From positions 1-64,000 of the forward strand of contig CAFBRK010000039.1 of assembly GCA_903231505.1 (NCBI GenBank): a stretch of 64,000 bases of DNA. Direction: 5' to 3'. A program made the position numbers and the translations under genes. Origin of the DNA: Olavius algarvensis associated proteobacterium Delta 3. Its GTDB lineage: Bacteria > Desulfobacterota > Desulfobacteria > Desulfobacterales > CAFBRK01. Positions within the stretch are counted from its first letter, which is position 1. Each line of letters starts with the position of its first letter. Shown piece by piece: positions 1-9,579 of the stretch. The notes under the pieces are model-generated. The model saw nothing but the letters and a program-made list of their open reading frames with translations. It made no database searches and had not been told where the DNA came from.

Positions 1-268
1 CCTGTTTGGCCGGTTTGGCCGGTTGGCCCGTTCGCCGGTCTCACCAAGCTGTGAGCTTTATTCTTTAGCTTAGTACTATTTTTTTCTCTGAGAACTCTGT
101 GAGCTCTGTGAGATCCTTTTATCCCTGAAACCTGAAACCTGAAACCCGACACCTGTCCTCTGCCTTCTGTCCTGCGCTTTCCGACCTCCGACCTCCGACA
201 TCTGACTTCAAGTATCCAGCAACAAGCATCCAGTATCCAGTTTCTTGCCCGCCGAAGGCGGCCGAGCA
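1..268. repeat. Composite short-unit repeat array downstream of prmC
   Basis: Gene-free stretch made of successive tandem families. It starts with 8-9-nt GTTTGGCC-type units (1-40). A 9-nt CTCTGTGAG block follows (86-113), then three CCTGAAA heptamers and a CCCGACA (about 125-150). After these come CTCTGCC/CTCCGAC heptamers (157-208), CAGTATC-type heptamers (about 210-241) and a CTTGCCCGCC/GGCGG palindrome (244-262). The part at 80-162 is repeated at 20031-20106 with one substitution and exactly one heptamer fewer. I see no gene here. Confidence 0.85.
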
Positions 269-1159
269 TCAATCCTTCATTCGCAGCTGCACCACCCGAT
301 CCAATCCACTGTAGTCCTGATGCACCGTGACGTCACTGTAGTGACCGGCGGAATCGGCCATGGCCCCGACGGCGGCACCCTGATCAAAACCGATTTCCAC
401 AAGTAAATACCCCCCCGGTTTCAAGTGCCGATGGGCCGCGCCAAACAGATGCCGAAACGCCGCAAGTCCGTCCGGTCCTCCGTCCAGGGCCCTGCGGGGC
501 TCGAACCGCGCAATCTCCGGTTGTAGCCTGGGAATATCGCCGGCCGGAATGTAAGGCGGATTGGACACGATCATGTCAAAGAAAGACGGCTCGGCGGCCA
601 GCGGCTCGAACCAATGCCCGCTGCGCAGTTGAATGCGTCCCCCCAGGCCATGGTCCCGAATATTGGTTCCGGCGATTTCGAGAGCGTCGCGGGAGGCATC
701 GGAAGCAACGATATTCAGGAGCGGCTTTTCCGTGGCCAGTGCCATTGCGATCACACCCGACCCTGTTCCGGGCTCGAACATCGATTGCGGTGTGCCATCC
801 GGAAGCAATGCCAGAGCCGCCTCAACCAGACATTCGGTTTCCGGTCGGGGAATCAGTACGGCCGGGCTGACGGTTATCTCTAGAGACCAGAATTCCGCTC
901 GACCCGTGATGTAGGCTACCGGCTCCCGTTGCACGCGCCGCCGGATGGTCTCCTTGAAACGGCGGAGTTCGCCATCCAGCAGAGGCTGATCGTAACGCAG
1001 ATAAAGATCCAGACGCCGCAGTTCCAGCACATGGGCCAGAAGAACTTCAGCAGCGATCCGGGGGCTGTCAACCCCATGGGATTTAAAGTAGTCGGTGGTC
1101 CACCGGAGAATTTTAAGAATGGTCCATGGCGAGTCGTGGTGCTGTTTCGGTTTCTGCAT
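269..1159 (-). CDS. prmC: Peptide chain release factor N5-glutamine methyltransferase
   Basis: SAM-dependent enzyme that methylates the glutamine of the GGQ motif in release factors 1 and 2, in the cytoplasm. The 296-aa product has an N-terminal helical domain (about 1-90) and a Rossmann methyltransferase domain with the SAM-binding GTGSG at 131-135. The family-diagnostic NPPY catalytic motif is at 200-203 ([11 protein letters not shown]), and length is normal for PrmC. The ATG start lies inside the end of prfA, a 47-nt overlap, which is the usual prfA-prmC arrangement and implies translational coupling with its own substrate. Downstream there is only a repeat array. Confidence 0.95.
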   Translation of the reverse strand: MQKPKQHHDSPWTILKILRWTTDYFKSHGVDSPRIAAEVLLAHVLELRRLDLYLRYDQPLLDGELRRFKETIRRRVQREPVAYITGRAEFWSLEITVSPAVLIPRPETECLVEAALALLPDGTPQSMFEPGTGSGVIAMALATEKPLLNIVASDASRDALEIAGTNIRDHGLGGRIQLRSGHWFEPLAAEPSFFDMIVSNPPYIPAGDIPRLQPEIARFEPRRALDGGPDGLAAFRHLFGAAHRHLKPGGYLLVEIGFDQGAAVGAMADSAGHYSDVTVHQDYSGLDRVVQLRMKD

Positions 1160-2213
1160 ACTTCAGTGCCTGGGTCTGAAAATAGGTCGTCAGCTCATCT
1201 ATGAGTTCTTCCAGATCCCCCTGGAGAATGGCTTCAAGTTTGTACAGTGTCAGGCCGATGCGATGATCGGTCACCCGCCCCTGGGGAAAGTTGTAGGTCC
1301 GAATCCGGCCGCTCCGATCTCCGGTACCCACCTGACTCTTGCGTTCTGCGGATATCTTTTCGTTTTGCTCCTGAATGATTTTATCCAGAAGACGCGCCCG
1401 AAGCACCTTGAGGGCTTTGGCCTTGTTCTTGTGCTGGGATTTTTCATCCTGACAGGAAACCACCAATCCCGACGGCAGGTGCGTGATCCGCACTGCTGAG
1501 TCTGTTGTATTCACCGATTGCCCGCCCGGACCGGTGGACCGAAACACGTCGATCCGGATTTCCGAGGGATCGATCTCCACATCGACCTCGTCGGCTTCCG
1601 GCAACACCGCAACCGTCACCGCCGATGTGTGGATACGACCCTGGGTTTCGGTCGTCGGCACACGCTGCACCCGGTGGATGCCGCTCTCATACTTGAACTG
1701 GCTGTAGACCCCCTGCCCCCGAACCAGGGAGATCACTTCCTTGAATCCGCCCGATCCGGTCGGATTTTGAGCCATGATCTCCACCTGCCAGCCCTTGTTT
1801 TCGGAATAGCGGTTATACATGCGGAAGAGATCTCCGGCAAATAAAGCGGCCTCCTCGCCGCCGGTGCCGGCGCGAATCTCGAGAAGCACATCTTTTGTGT
1901 CGTTCGGGTCTTTGGGCAGAAGGAGGCACTTGAGTTCTTCTTCAAGCCGCTCCTTTTCAACCTCCAGGGTTTTCATTTCCTCTTTGGCCAGCTCCTTGAT
2001 TTCCGGATCCGAATCCTGGATCAGGTCACCGCTCTCCGCCAGCTCCTGCAGTACCCTGCTGTATTTGCGAAACCTCATCACGATTTTGCTCAGATCGGCA
2101 TGTTCCCGACTGTATTTCTGATACGCATCCCGGTCACTGATGATTTCCGGATCGCTCATCAATTGCTCGAGGTGAACAAATCGTTGGTCAACTTCTTTCA
2201 GTTTTTCGTACAT
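1113..2213 (-). CDS. prfA: Peptide chain release factor 1
   Basis: Recognises UAG and UAA stop codons and triggers peptidyl-tRNA hydrolysis on the ribosome. I start it at the ATG at 2213 ([12 protein letters not shown]), giving 366 aa. The open frame runs 35 codons further upstream, but that part does not resemble the family. PxT-type stop-codon recognition motif (VPTTETQGR) is at about 186-188 and the catalytic GGQ ([10 protein letters not shown]) at about 230-232, both near their E. coli RF1 positions. The PxT rather than SPF motif separates it from RF2. It follows rpmE on the same strand after a 340-nt gap containing a terminator and a dispersed repeat, and overlaps prmC. Confidence 0.96.
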   Translation of the reverse strand: MYEKLKEVDQRFVHLEQLMSDPEIISDRDAYQKYSREHADLSKIVMRFRKYSRVLQELAESGDLIQDSDPEIKELAKEEMKTLEVEKERLEEELKCLLLPKDPNDTKDVLLEIRAGTGGEEAALFAGDLFRMYNRYSENKGWQVEIMAQNPTGSGGFKEVISLVRGQGVYSQFKYESGIHRVQRVPTTETQGRIHTSAVTVAVLPEADEVDVEIDPSEIRIDVFRSTGPGGQSVNTTDSAVRITHLPSGLVVSCQDEKSQHKNKAKALKVLRARLLDKIIQEQNEKISAERKSQVGTGDRSGRIRTYNFPQGRVTDHRIGLTLYKLEAILQGDLEELIDELTTYFQTQALKYAETETAPRLAMDHS

Positions 2214-2278
2214 AACCAAACTTTCCGGCCAACCCGCAAACGGCACTGTTCGGATCAGGCTGAATGACAGTGAGGGAA

Positions 2279-2500
2279 TAAGATCGTGCGTCGGTTTTAG
2301 TAAACGCGACGATGTCACTCAACGGGCGAAGGGCTTGCCCGCCTTGACTGTGGCGGGTTTACCCGCCGACAGCGGCGCTGGAGGCGACCAGCGATTCTAC
2401 GCCATTGACGCGGCAGGCGACGATTCCCGTCCCCGCAGCCCCGATGAGCGGGATTTCCGCTTTGCTCCAATCCGCGGCAAGGCGTCCCGGCGACGGCGAA
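2279..2500. repeat. Dispersed palindromic repeat, copy A, plus GGGCTTGCCCGCC palindrome
   Basis: The stretch 2279-2331 matches a dispersed element (ATCGTGC ... AAACGCGACGATGTC ... CGGGCGAAG) also seen near 8475, 21342, 27555 and, partially, 40245. It runs into a GGGCTTGCCCGCC/GGCGGG palindrome (2331-2357). The part at 2440-2490 (GGGATTTCCGCTTTGCTCCAA) resembles 21473-21496, which also follows a copy of the element. No gene is credible between 2214 and 2551. Confidence 0.65.
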
Positions 2501-2501
2501 T

Positions 2502-2532
2502 AAAAATGGCCTGCCATGGGAAGCAGGCCAAT
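2502..2532 (-). terminator. Rho-independent terminator after rpmE
   Basis: On the minus strand GGCCTGC and GCAGGCC form a 7-bp stem around an 8-nt loop, followed by TTTTTA. It lies 20-50 nt downstream of the rpmE stop, so it would end the coaE-rho-rpmE unit. Confidence 0.8.
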
Positions 2533-2551
2533 ATTATACGATTTTAGATGG

Positions 2552-2767
2552 TTAAGCGTCGGTCTTCTGAAACTTTGCGTACTTTTTCCGAAACCGCTCG
2601 ATACGACCGGCCGTATCAATAAGTTTCTGCTTCCCGGTGAAAAACGGGTGGCACTTGGAACAGATTTCCACACGTATGTCTTTTTTCGTGGAGCCCACTT
2701 CAATGGAATTCCCGCAAGCACAGCTCACGGTGGTAAGTTCGTACTCCGGATGAATCTTGCTCTTCAT
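2552..2767 (-). CDS. rpmE: 50S ribosomal protein L31 (zinc-binding type)
   Basis: Small protein of the large ribosomal subunit, 71 aa, typical of L31. It starts MKSKIHPEY and carries the C+ (zinc-coordinating) pattern: CACG near the N-terminus and [13 protein letters not shown] in the middle, the latter being the most recognisable part of the family. It lies 16 nt downstream of rho on the same strand, a common rho-rpmE pairing that indicates one transcript, and is followed by a strong terminator. Confidence 0.97.
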   Translation of the reverse strand: MKSKIHPEYELTTVSCACGNSIEVGSTKKDIRVEICSKCHPFFTGKQKLIDTAGRIERFRKKYAKFQKTDA

Positions 2768-2783
2768 GGTGTTAAAATCCCTT

Positions 2784-4031
2784 CTATGCGTTCATTGAGT
2801 CCAAAAAGTCTTTATTATCACTGGTCCCTTTCATTTTATCAAGCAAAAATTCGATGGAATCCACAGGATTCAATGAGGAGAGGAGCTTTCTGAGAATCCA
2901 GACACGGTTGAGCGTTTCCGGATCGAGCAGAAGTTCCTCTTTGCGGGTGCCGGACTTGTTGATGTCGATGGCCGGGAACAGGCGTTTGTCGGCGATGCGC
3001 CGATCCAGCTGCAGTTCCATATTGCCGGTCCCTTTGAATTCTTCGAAAATGACCTCGTCCATCCGGCTGCCGGTATCCACAAGGGCCGTGGCAATAATGG
3101 TGAGGCTGCCGCCTTCTTCAATGTTTCTGGCCGCACCGAAAAACCGCTTGGGTCGCTGGAGGGCATTGGAATCGACGCCGCCGGAAAGGATTTTTCCGGA
3201 AGGCGGCACCACCGAGTTGTAGGCCCGGGCCAGCCGGGTGATACTGTCCAGCAGAATAACGACGTCTTTTTTGTGTTCCACCAGGCGTTTGGCTTTCTCG
3301 ATAACCATTTCGGCGACCTGTACATGGCGTTCGGCAGGTTCGTCGAAGGTGGAACTGATCACTTCTCCCTTGACCGACCGCGCCATGTCGGTCACCTCCT
3401 CCGGACGCTCATCAATGAGCAGGACAAAAAGAACGATGTCCTTGTGGTTGGCGGTGATACTGTTGGCAATGAACTGCAGAAGCATCGTTTTCCCGGAGCG
3501 GGGCGGAGAAACAATCAATCCCCTCTGGCCGAACCCGATCGGTGTCATCAGATCCATGATCCGGGTGGAAAAATTTTCCGGATCCTTCTCGAGGTTCGTT
3601 TTACGCTCCGGGTAAAGCGGTGTCAGGTTGTCGAAGAGGATTTTTTCCCGGGCGGTCTCCGGATCCTCGTAATTGATTGCCTCGACCTTCAGCAGGGCAA
3701 AATAACGCTCGGATTCCTTCGGCTGCCGGATCTGACCCGACACCGTGTCTCCGGTTCGGAGGTTGAATCGGCGGATCTGGGAGGGTGACACATAAATGTC
3801 ATCCGGCCCCGGCAGATAGTTGTAATCCGGAGCCCTGAGAAATCCGAATCCGTCCGGAAGGATCTCCAGAGTCCCCTCGCCGTAAATCAGGCCGTTTTTT
3901 TCAATCTGAGCCTGAAGCAGGGCAAAGATAAGGTCAGATTTACGCATCCCGGCGGCACCCTCGATTTTGAAGCTTTTGGCCATGCGGGTCAAATCTTTGA
4001 TATTCTTGTCTTTCAGTTCTACAATGTTCAT
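2784..4031 (-). CDS. rho: Transcription termination factor Rho
   Basis: Hexameric RNA-dependent ATPase that ends transcription and limits antisense RNA. 415 aa from the ATG at 4031. A TTG sits one codon upstream, but a GGGGAG Shine-Dalgarno is spaced properly for the ATG. Order: an N-terminal helical domain, the cold-shock-like RNA-binding domain ([18 protein letters not shown], about 59-76), Walker A PPRSGKT (about 176-182) and the Walker B region [17 protein letters not shown]. Length is normal, with no inserted loop in the RNA-binding domain. Downstream rpmE is only 16 nt away. Confidence 0.97.
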   Translation of the reverse strand: MNIVELKDKNIKDLTRMAKSFKIEGAAGMRKSDLIFALLQAQIEKNGLIYGEGTLEILPDGFGFLRAPDYNYLPGPDDIYVSPSQIRRFNLRTGDTVSGQIRQPKESERYFALLKVEAINYEDPETAREKILFDNLTPLYPERKTNLEKDPENFSTRIMDLMTPIGFGQRGLIVSPPRSGKTMLLQFIANSITANHKDIVLFVLLIDERPEEVTDMARSVKGEVISSTFDEPAERHVQVAEMVIEKAKRLVEHKKDVVILLDSITRLARAYNSVVPPSGKILSGGVDSNALQRPKRFFGAARNIEEGGSLTIIATALVDTGSRMDEVIFEEFKGTGNMELQLDRRIADKRLFPAIDINKSGTRKEELLLDPETLNRVWILRKLLSSLNPVDSIEFLLDKMKGTSDNKDFLDSMNA

Positions 4032-4386
4032 CAACGCGACTCCCCTTGCGCTTTAATAATACTGGTTTTGGTCGTCACCGAAGACCGCTGTGTCCGATTG
4101 CCATGGTACCCGCTTGTCACGCACAGCCGCCGTACCCGGTAAATGCCAGGCATCGGAAGCATGTTTATATCCATTACTGCGGGTGACACCCACAAACTGT
4201 CTTGTATTCAGGATTTGGATTTTAGCGGTCGTCGATTCTCAATTGCAGTAGATTAGTGCCCTTGCACGGATGATTGGAACAAATCCTTGATGGCGTTTTG
4301 GAGGACGTGTACTTCAGAATATATGTAAGATCGTTGATTCTCTCCAAATGGCAGGCGCTTCGGTGACAAAAATCGTAAACCATGAA
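4032..4386. other. 355-nt gap upstream of rho
   Basis: No open frame, repeat family or hairpin followed by a T run stands out here. As the presumed rho leader it may carry the rho promoter on the minus strand, but I could not place a convincing -35/-10 pair with normal spacing. Confidence 0.4.
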
Positions 4387-5058
4387 TTATGGTGTGTCAA
4401 GCGGTTTTGCTTTTTTTTGTGTCATGGGAAATTTTTCGAGATCCCGGTAGAGCCGCTCCACGTCCCGCTTGAGCGCTTCGGAGGACCCATTATTGGTGAG
4501 CACATACCGGCTTCGTGAAATCTTTTCGGCATCGTCCATCTGGACATCCAGCAGCGCTCGGGCCTGGTCCCGGGTAACCCCATCCCTGTCAACCAGCCGC
4601 TGGATCCGCAACCGGGTATCGGCAGTGACCGCCACCACCGCGTCAAATAAGGATTCCATACCGGTTTCATAAAGAAGCGGCACCTCGACAACGATCATTT
4701 TTTCGCCACGGGCCTCGGCTTTTTTGATGTCACGCGCCATCAGACGGAAGATTTCCGGATGAATCAGCGCTTCGAGCTGTTGACGGGCACTCTCGTTTCG
4801 AGTGATGATATCCCGGAGTTTGCGCCGCTCCAGTTGACCGTCCGGAGAAATGATTTCCGGGCCGAATCGATCCGCAATGGCCGACAGCACGGCCGTACCG
4901 GGAGCCGCAGCTTCACGGGACAACGCGTCCAGATCGATCACGTGCGCGCCCAACGATTCCAGTTGCTTGCTGACGGCTGACTTGCCGGATGCGGCGCCGC
5001 CCGTAACAGCGACCACAAGGGCAGGCCGATCCTGTTTCCGGGGATTCGATGTTTGCAT
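4387..5058 (-). CDS. coaE: Dephospho-CoA kinase
   Basis: Phosphorylates the 3'-hydroxyl of the dephospho-CoA ribose, the last step of coenzyme A synthesis. 223 aa from the ATG at 5058; a TTG six codons upstream is an alternative. The P-loop GGAASGKS lies at about 20-27 and is followed by the typical VIDLDALSREAAAPG substrate-binding stretch, then VVEVPLLYETGMESLFD and a lid region with VDRDGVTRDQA. Only weak ribosome-binding sequence precedes either start. It is divergent from the nucleotidyltransferase gene that begins at 5154. Confidence 0.93.
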   Translation of the reverse strand: MQTSNPRKQDRPALVVAVTGGAASGKSAVSKQLESLGAHVIDLDALSREAAAPGTAVLSAIADRFGPEIISPDGQLERRKLRDIITRNESARQQLEALIHPEIFRLMARDIKKAEARGEKMIVVEVPLLYETGMESLFDAVVAVTADTRLRIQRLVDRDGVTRDQARALLDVQMDDAEKISRSRYVLTNNGSSEALKRDVERLYRDLEKFPMTQKKAKPLDTP

Positions 5059-5153
5059 CGGCTTAAACGCCCACAACGCCGATCATTGAGGGTTGTCAGA
5101 AAATAATCAAATAATTACATATATAGGACAACCAAACGGAACCCGATAGGCGT

Positions 5154-6488
5154 ATGCATCTTCCAGGCAAACTTAAATTGACACTGCCCTTTGAATCGAT
5201 CCCCGGGTCCTGTCCGGCATACCTGGTCGGAGGAACGGTTCGAGACCTCCTGCTGTCTCGACCACCGACCGACTATGACATCGTGGTGGACGGAAATCCA
5301 GAGGATTTTGCCCGGCACCTGGCGGCGGAACACCAAGGACGGGTTGTTATCCTGGGAAAGCCGGGCCTGCTGCTGTATCGGGTTGTAATCACGGGGAATC
5401 TGATCGATGTCACCGAACTCTGCGGGAATTCCATAGATGCGGACCTTGGGGCGCGGGACTTTACAATGAACGCCATGGCGCTGGAGCTGACCACCGGCAG
5501 GATCATCGATCCATTAGATGGCCGAAGGGATATCGATCAGCGCGTCGTACGGATGGTATCGGCGGACGCGTTCAGGAAAGACCCGGTTCGATTGATTCGT
5601 GCGTATCGCATGGCCGCCGCCTTTTCCTTTTCCATAACGAACGACACAACAGATGCTATCGCCGGGCATGCCTCCCGAATTCAAGCATCGGCCTCAGAAC
5701 GGGTCCGGGATGAATGGATGAAGATCCTGGATTCCACGGAATCAGCGGCCAGTGTTCGGCAGATGGTGGAGACCGGGCTCCTCGACGAGATTTTCCCGGA
5801 ACTGCCGAAATCGCCTGAGCAAAAGCAACTCTCCCTCGATGCCTACGAGGACCTGGAGGAGATCCTCCGCGATCCGGAAGTTCGGTTTCCAAAATGGGCC
5901 AATGAGATCCGTGTAGATATGGCACACGGCGCGGCCGCGATGCTGAAATGCTGCAGTCTGTTTCGGTGGCTCGAGCCAAAACCGGGTGCATCTGGCGGGA
6001 TTGTCGAGGGGGCTTCTTCCGACAGGGCTTCAGATGCACGGGCGGATGCGGCAGTCGGCGTGGCCGGCCGGCTCAGGTTTTCAAAATACCAAACCCGTTT
6101 CCTCGACACGGTGATCCGCCATGTACCACTGGCCCACCGCCTTTGCCGGGCGGAGCTGACACAACGGGAAGAGATGCGATTTTTCATCCGATTGGACGAG
6201 CATGTCTCGGCCATGCTTCTCCTTGTAGCAGCCACAGAGGAGGACGCCACGGCAAGTGTCGATGCCGCTTTTCAGAAATATTACAGGAATTTTCGCGTCA
6301 TCAACCGGCAACCGCCTCTAGTCGGCGGCAGGGATCTGATCAAGGAACTGGCCTTGGATCCGTCACCCGTCTTTACCCGGCTCCTTTCGGCAATTGCGGA
6401 AGAACGCTTGATGGGGAATGTGACGACCCGGGAGGAGGCGCTGGAATTTGCAAAACAGGCGTTGGCGGGTTCAGGGAGCAAGGTTTAG
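5154..6488 (+). CDS. CCA tRNA nucleotidyltransferase / poly(A) polymerase family protein
   Basis: Class II nucleotidyltransferase expected to add or repair the 3' CCA of tRNAs, or to polyadenylate RNA. 444 aa. The head domain shows LVGGTVRDLLL (about 24-34) and the metal-binding DYDIVVDGN, then RDFTMNAMAL, IIDPLDGRRDI and the RNA-binding RLIRAYRMAAAF. The C-terminal half is helical with no clear HD phosphohydrolase motif, so CCA-adding versus poly(A)-adding activity cannot be settled here. The stop codon runs into a GGGCTTGCCCGCC palindrome and a repeat array. It is convergent with folC. Confidence 0.85.
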   Translation: MHLPGKLKLTLPFESIPGSCPAYLVGGTVRDLLLSRPPTDYDIVVDGNPEDFARHLAAEHQGRVVILGKPGLLLYRVVITGNLIDVTELCGNSIDADLGARDFTMNAMALELTTGRIIDPLDGRRDIDQRVVRMVSADAFRKDPVRLIRAYRMAAAFSFSITNDTTDAIAGHASRIQASASERVRDEWMKILDSTESAASVRQMVETGLLDEIFPELPKSPEQKQLSLDAYEDLEEILRDPEVRFPKWANEIRVDMAHGAAAMLKCCSLFRWLEPKPGASGGIVEGASSDRASDARADAAVGVAGRLRFSKYQTRFLDTVIRHVPLAHRLCRAELTQREEMRFFIRLDEHVSAMLLLVAATEEDATASVDAAFQKYYRNFRVINRQPPLVGGRDLIKELALDPSPVFTRLLSAIAEERLMGNVTTREEALEFAKQALAGSGSKV

Positions 6489-6720
6489 GGCTTGCCCGCC
6501 TTTGGCGGGGTGGATACTGGATGCTTGTTGCTGGATGCTTGTCCGCCTATGGCAGGTTGGAGGTCGGAGGTTGGAGGTCAGAAGGCAGAGGACAGATGTC
6601 GGAGGTCAGAGGACAGAGGACGGCTGAGACATGAGAACACACGGGCCAACCGGCAAACGGGCAAACGGACCAACGGACCAACGGGCCTAACAGGAAAACC
6701 GACTGATCTGATTTCTTATA
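6488..6720. repeat. Composite short-unit repeat array between the CCA gene and folC
   Basis: Order on the plus strand: GGGCTTGCCCGCC palindrome (6488-6509), GGATGCTTGT-type units (6510-6540), GGAGGTC/AGAGGAC heptamers (6550-6625), a unique joint GGCTGAGACATGAGAACACA, then 8-nt CAAACGGG/CCAACGGA units (6642-6692). The 37 nt at 6622-6658 are the exact reverse complement of 9650-9686, so this array is an inverted counterpart of the one after adk. Any reading frames inside are repeat-encoded. Confidence 0.85.
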
Positions 6721-6762
6721 AACGGACCCGCAGGGTGTTCCGATTTTGTGTTCATCCAGTAT

Positions 6763-8064
6763 CTATTTTACCCACCGCCTCCCCTCAGGCGACTCGAAGA
6801 ATTCTTTTGCCTCACCGACCACATACAGGGAGCCGGCGATGACCACCACGTTTTGGGGATCGGTGGTTTCCACAGCCCGCTGGACCGCACTTGCCACATC
6901 CGGCATCATCTCGATGTCTGTGGCCAGTCGTCCGGCTTCCGGGTAGAGGGTTTCCGGAGGCAGGGCCCGGTCGATGCGAGGGCGGGTAACAATGATCCGG
7001 TCGGCATGGGCCGCCAGGTCCTTCAGGATCATTTTATATGGCTTGTCATCCAATATGCCCACCACCAGCGTGATGTGCCGATTGGCCAACTCTTCCGCCA
7101 GATATTTTCGGAGATGGCGGGCCGCCATGAGATTGTGCGCGCCGTCCAAAATAATCAGCGGCCGGTCCGAAATTTGTTCCAACCTTCCGGGCCATCTGTT
7201 TTCCTTCAGGCCGCTGCCCACCGCCTCCTGTTGAAGTGCGGCACCTTGCCGGTTGAGCAATTCGCAGGTGGCCAGCACCATGGCGGCATTTTCGACCTGA
7301 AACGCACCGCTTAGGCCCGTCTGCATGCCGCTCCAGACACCGTCCATGCCGTAGTAGTTGAAGGTTTTTTCCCGACGGTTTCGCCGCACCCGGAAATCTC
7401 GTCCGAGAAGGGACACGGCAGCTTCCTTTTCACCGGCACACGTCTCGATGACGGATAACGCGGTCTTCTGGCGCACTCCGGTCACCAGGGGGATGCCGGG
7501 CTTGATAATGCCGGCTTTTTCACCGGCAATGGCGGCGATGGTGCTCCCTAAATAATCCTTGTGCTCCAGGGAGATGTTGGTGATGATACACACTGACGGG
7601 CGGATAATATTAGTGGCGTCCAGTCGGCCGCCCATACCGGTCTCGACCACCGCCCAGTCCACGTTCCGTCTTCCGAATTCATACAGGGCCATGGCCGTGG
7701 AAAACTCAAAGAATGTCGGCTCACGATCACCGGAGTCCACCGAATTAATTGCCTCGTAGGCATTTACCATCTCCTCGTCTGAGATCTGGTGATTATCAAC
7801 GCAGATGCGTTCGTTAAAACGGACCAGGTGAGGGGAGGTAAACAGGCCGGTACGGTATCCGGCTTGGGCCAGGATGGTAGACAGTGCCGAAGCGATAGAC
7901 CCTTTGCCGTTGGTGCCCGCCACGTGAATGCATCGGAACTTCTTCTGGGGGCTCCCCAGTCCTTCCAGGATCCGCTCGATGGTATCGAGTCCCAGTTTGA
8001 TTCCGAAACGCCGGAGTCCATACATCCGGTCAAGGCGCTGTTCGTATGTGAAGTCAGGTGTCAT
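6763..8064 (-). CDS. folC: Bifunctional folylpolyglutamate synthase / dihydrofolate synthase
   Basis: Mur-ligase family enzyme that adds glutamate to dihydropteroate and extends folate polyglutamate tails. 433 aa, normal length. The ATP-binding loop HVAGTNGKGSIASAL lies at about 48-62. The family stretch VVETGMGGRLDATNII follows (about 140-155), with the NISLEHKDYLGSTIAAIA segment after it. The C-terminal domain has LILDGAHNLMAARHL. It is convergent with the CCA-family gene and has repeat arrays beyond its 3' end. Confidence 0.95.
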   Translation of the reverse strand: MTPDFTYEQRLDRMYGLRRFGIKLGLDTIERILEGLGSPQKKFRCIHVAGTNGKGSIASALSTILAQAGYRTGLFTSPHLVRFNERICVDNHQISDEEMVNAYEAINSVDSGDREPTFFEFSTAMALYEFGRRNVDWAVVETGMGGRLDATNIIRPSVCIITNISLEHKDYLGSTIAAIAGEKAGIIKPGIPLVTGVRQKTALSVIETCAGEKEAAVSLLGRDFRVRRNRREKTFNYYGMDGVWSGMQTGLSGAFQVENAAMVLATCELLNRQGAALQQEAVGSGLKENRWPGRLEQISDRPLIILDGAHNLMAARHLRKYLAEELANRHITLVVGILDDKPYKMILKDLAAHADRIIVTRPRIDRALPPETLYPEAGRLATDIEMMPDVASAVQRAVETTDPQNVVVIAGSLYVVGEAKEFFESPEGRRWVK

Positions 8065-8130
8065 TTACTGGAAACATGCGGCTGTTCCGATTAAGGAAAC
8101 GTGACGTTCTATAGGGAGGATCCATGGCAC

Positions 8131-8162
8131 GAAAAAACCCGGCAGCGAATGCCACCGGGTTC
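8131..8162 (-). terminator. Rho-independent terminator after rpsU
   Basis: On the minus strand AACCCGG pairs with CCGGGTT across a loop that can form a small inner stem, followed by six T residues. It lies about 25-55 nt past the rpsU stop. Confidence 0.8.
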
Positions 8163-8187
8163 AATCAAGCATTTTGGACCGATGCCG

Positions 8188-8388
8188 TTAGTATCTTCGT
8201 TTGGCTTCGGCAATGCGCTGACGTCTTAATGCTTCGCGCTGCTTGCGGCGCCGATACTGGCTCGGCTTTTCATAGCTTTTCTTGAGCTTAAGCCGCTTGA
8301 ACAGACCGTCATTCTGGATCTTTTTTTTCAGAATACGCATGGCCTTTTCAAGGTCATTGTCAAGAACTCGAACTTCAATGTTCTTCAA
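8188..8388 (-). CDS. rpsU: 30S ribosomal protein S21
   Basis: Small-subunit protein involved in initiation, 66 aa. It begins MKNIEVRVLDNDLEKAMR and ends in an arginine-rich helix (KQREALRRQRIAEAKRRY), both diagnostic. The start codon is TTG at 8388, preceded by an AAGGGGGCGAG ribosome-binding site; no in-frame ATG fits the family start. It has its own promoter and terminator, so it appears monocistronic. Confidence 0.96.
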   Translation of the reverse strand: MKNIEVRVLDNDLEKAMRILKKKIQNDGLFKRLKLKKSYEKPSQYRRRKQREALRRQRIAEAKRRY

Positions 8389-8441
8389 GTTTCTCGCCCC
8401 CTTCGCTGTTAATTCTGTAACGTGTTTTGATTGAAAAAATA

Positions 8442-8470
8442 TATATAAAGCCTTTTATTTAGTATTTCAA
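8442..8470 (-). promoter_or_regulatory. Sigma-70-type promoter of rpsU
   Basis: Minus strand TTGAAA (8465-8470), a 17-nt spacer, and TATATA (8442-8447). The predicted start is near 8435, leaving a leader of about 47 nt with a good ribosome-binding site before the TTG start. Confidence 0.65.
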
Positions 8471-8474
8471 TATC

Positions 8475-8519
8475 AAAATAAAATCGTGTCACGATTTTAT
8501 GAAACGCGACGATGTCGCT
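8475..8519 (+). repeat. Dispersed palindromic repeat, copy B
   Basis: Contains the palindrome AAAATCGTGTCACGATTTT followed by GAAACGCGACGATGTCGCT. It matches the reverse complement of 27569-27613 at 42 of 45 positions. It sits between the divergent rpsU and adk promoters. Confidence 0.8.
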
Positions 8520-8703
8520 TTAACAAGCTGGGGGAATACACAGGCTTAGCTGGAAACATGGGTGCCATTTTGGGATTTGTCTGAAAACAATGCCGGGGCC
8601 GTACCCTGTTTAAACGGAAAGTCAACCACCGGAGCGTGAATCGGCAGCGGCCCGATTTGAGCCTGCTCCAACGCGGCATTGCCGAATGACCTTCGACCGA
8701 TAG

Positions 8704-9519
<816 letters not shown>

Positions 9520-9579
9520 GCGATAGCGGCTCAGTTCGCGAAAGGCTTCGTCTATACATGCATGGGCGGGGCCTTTTGT

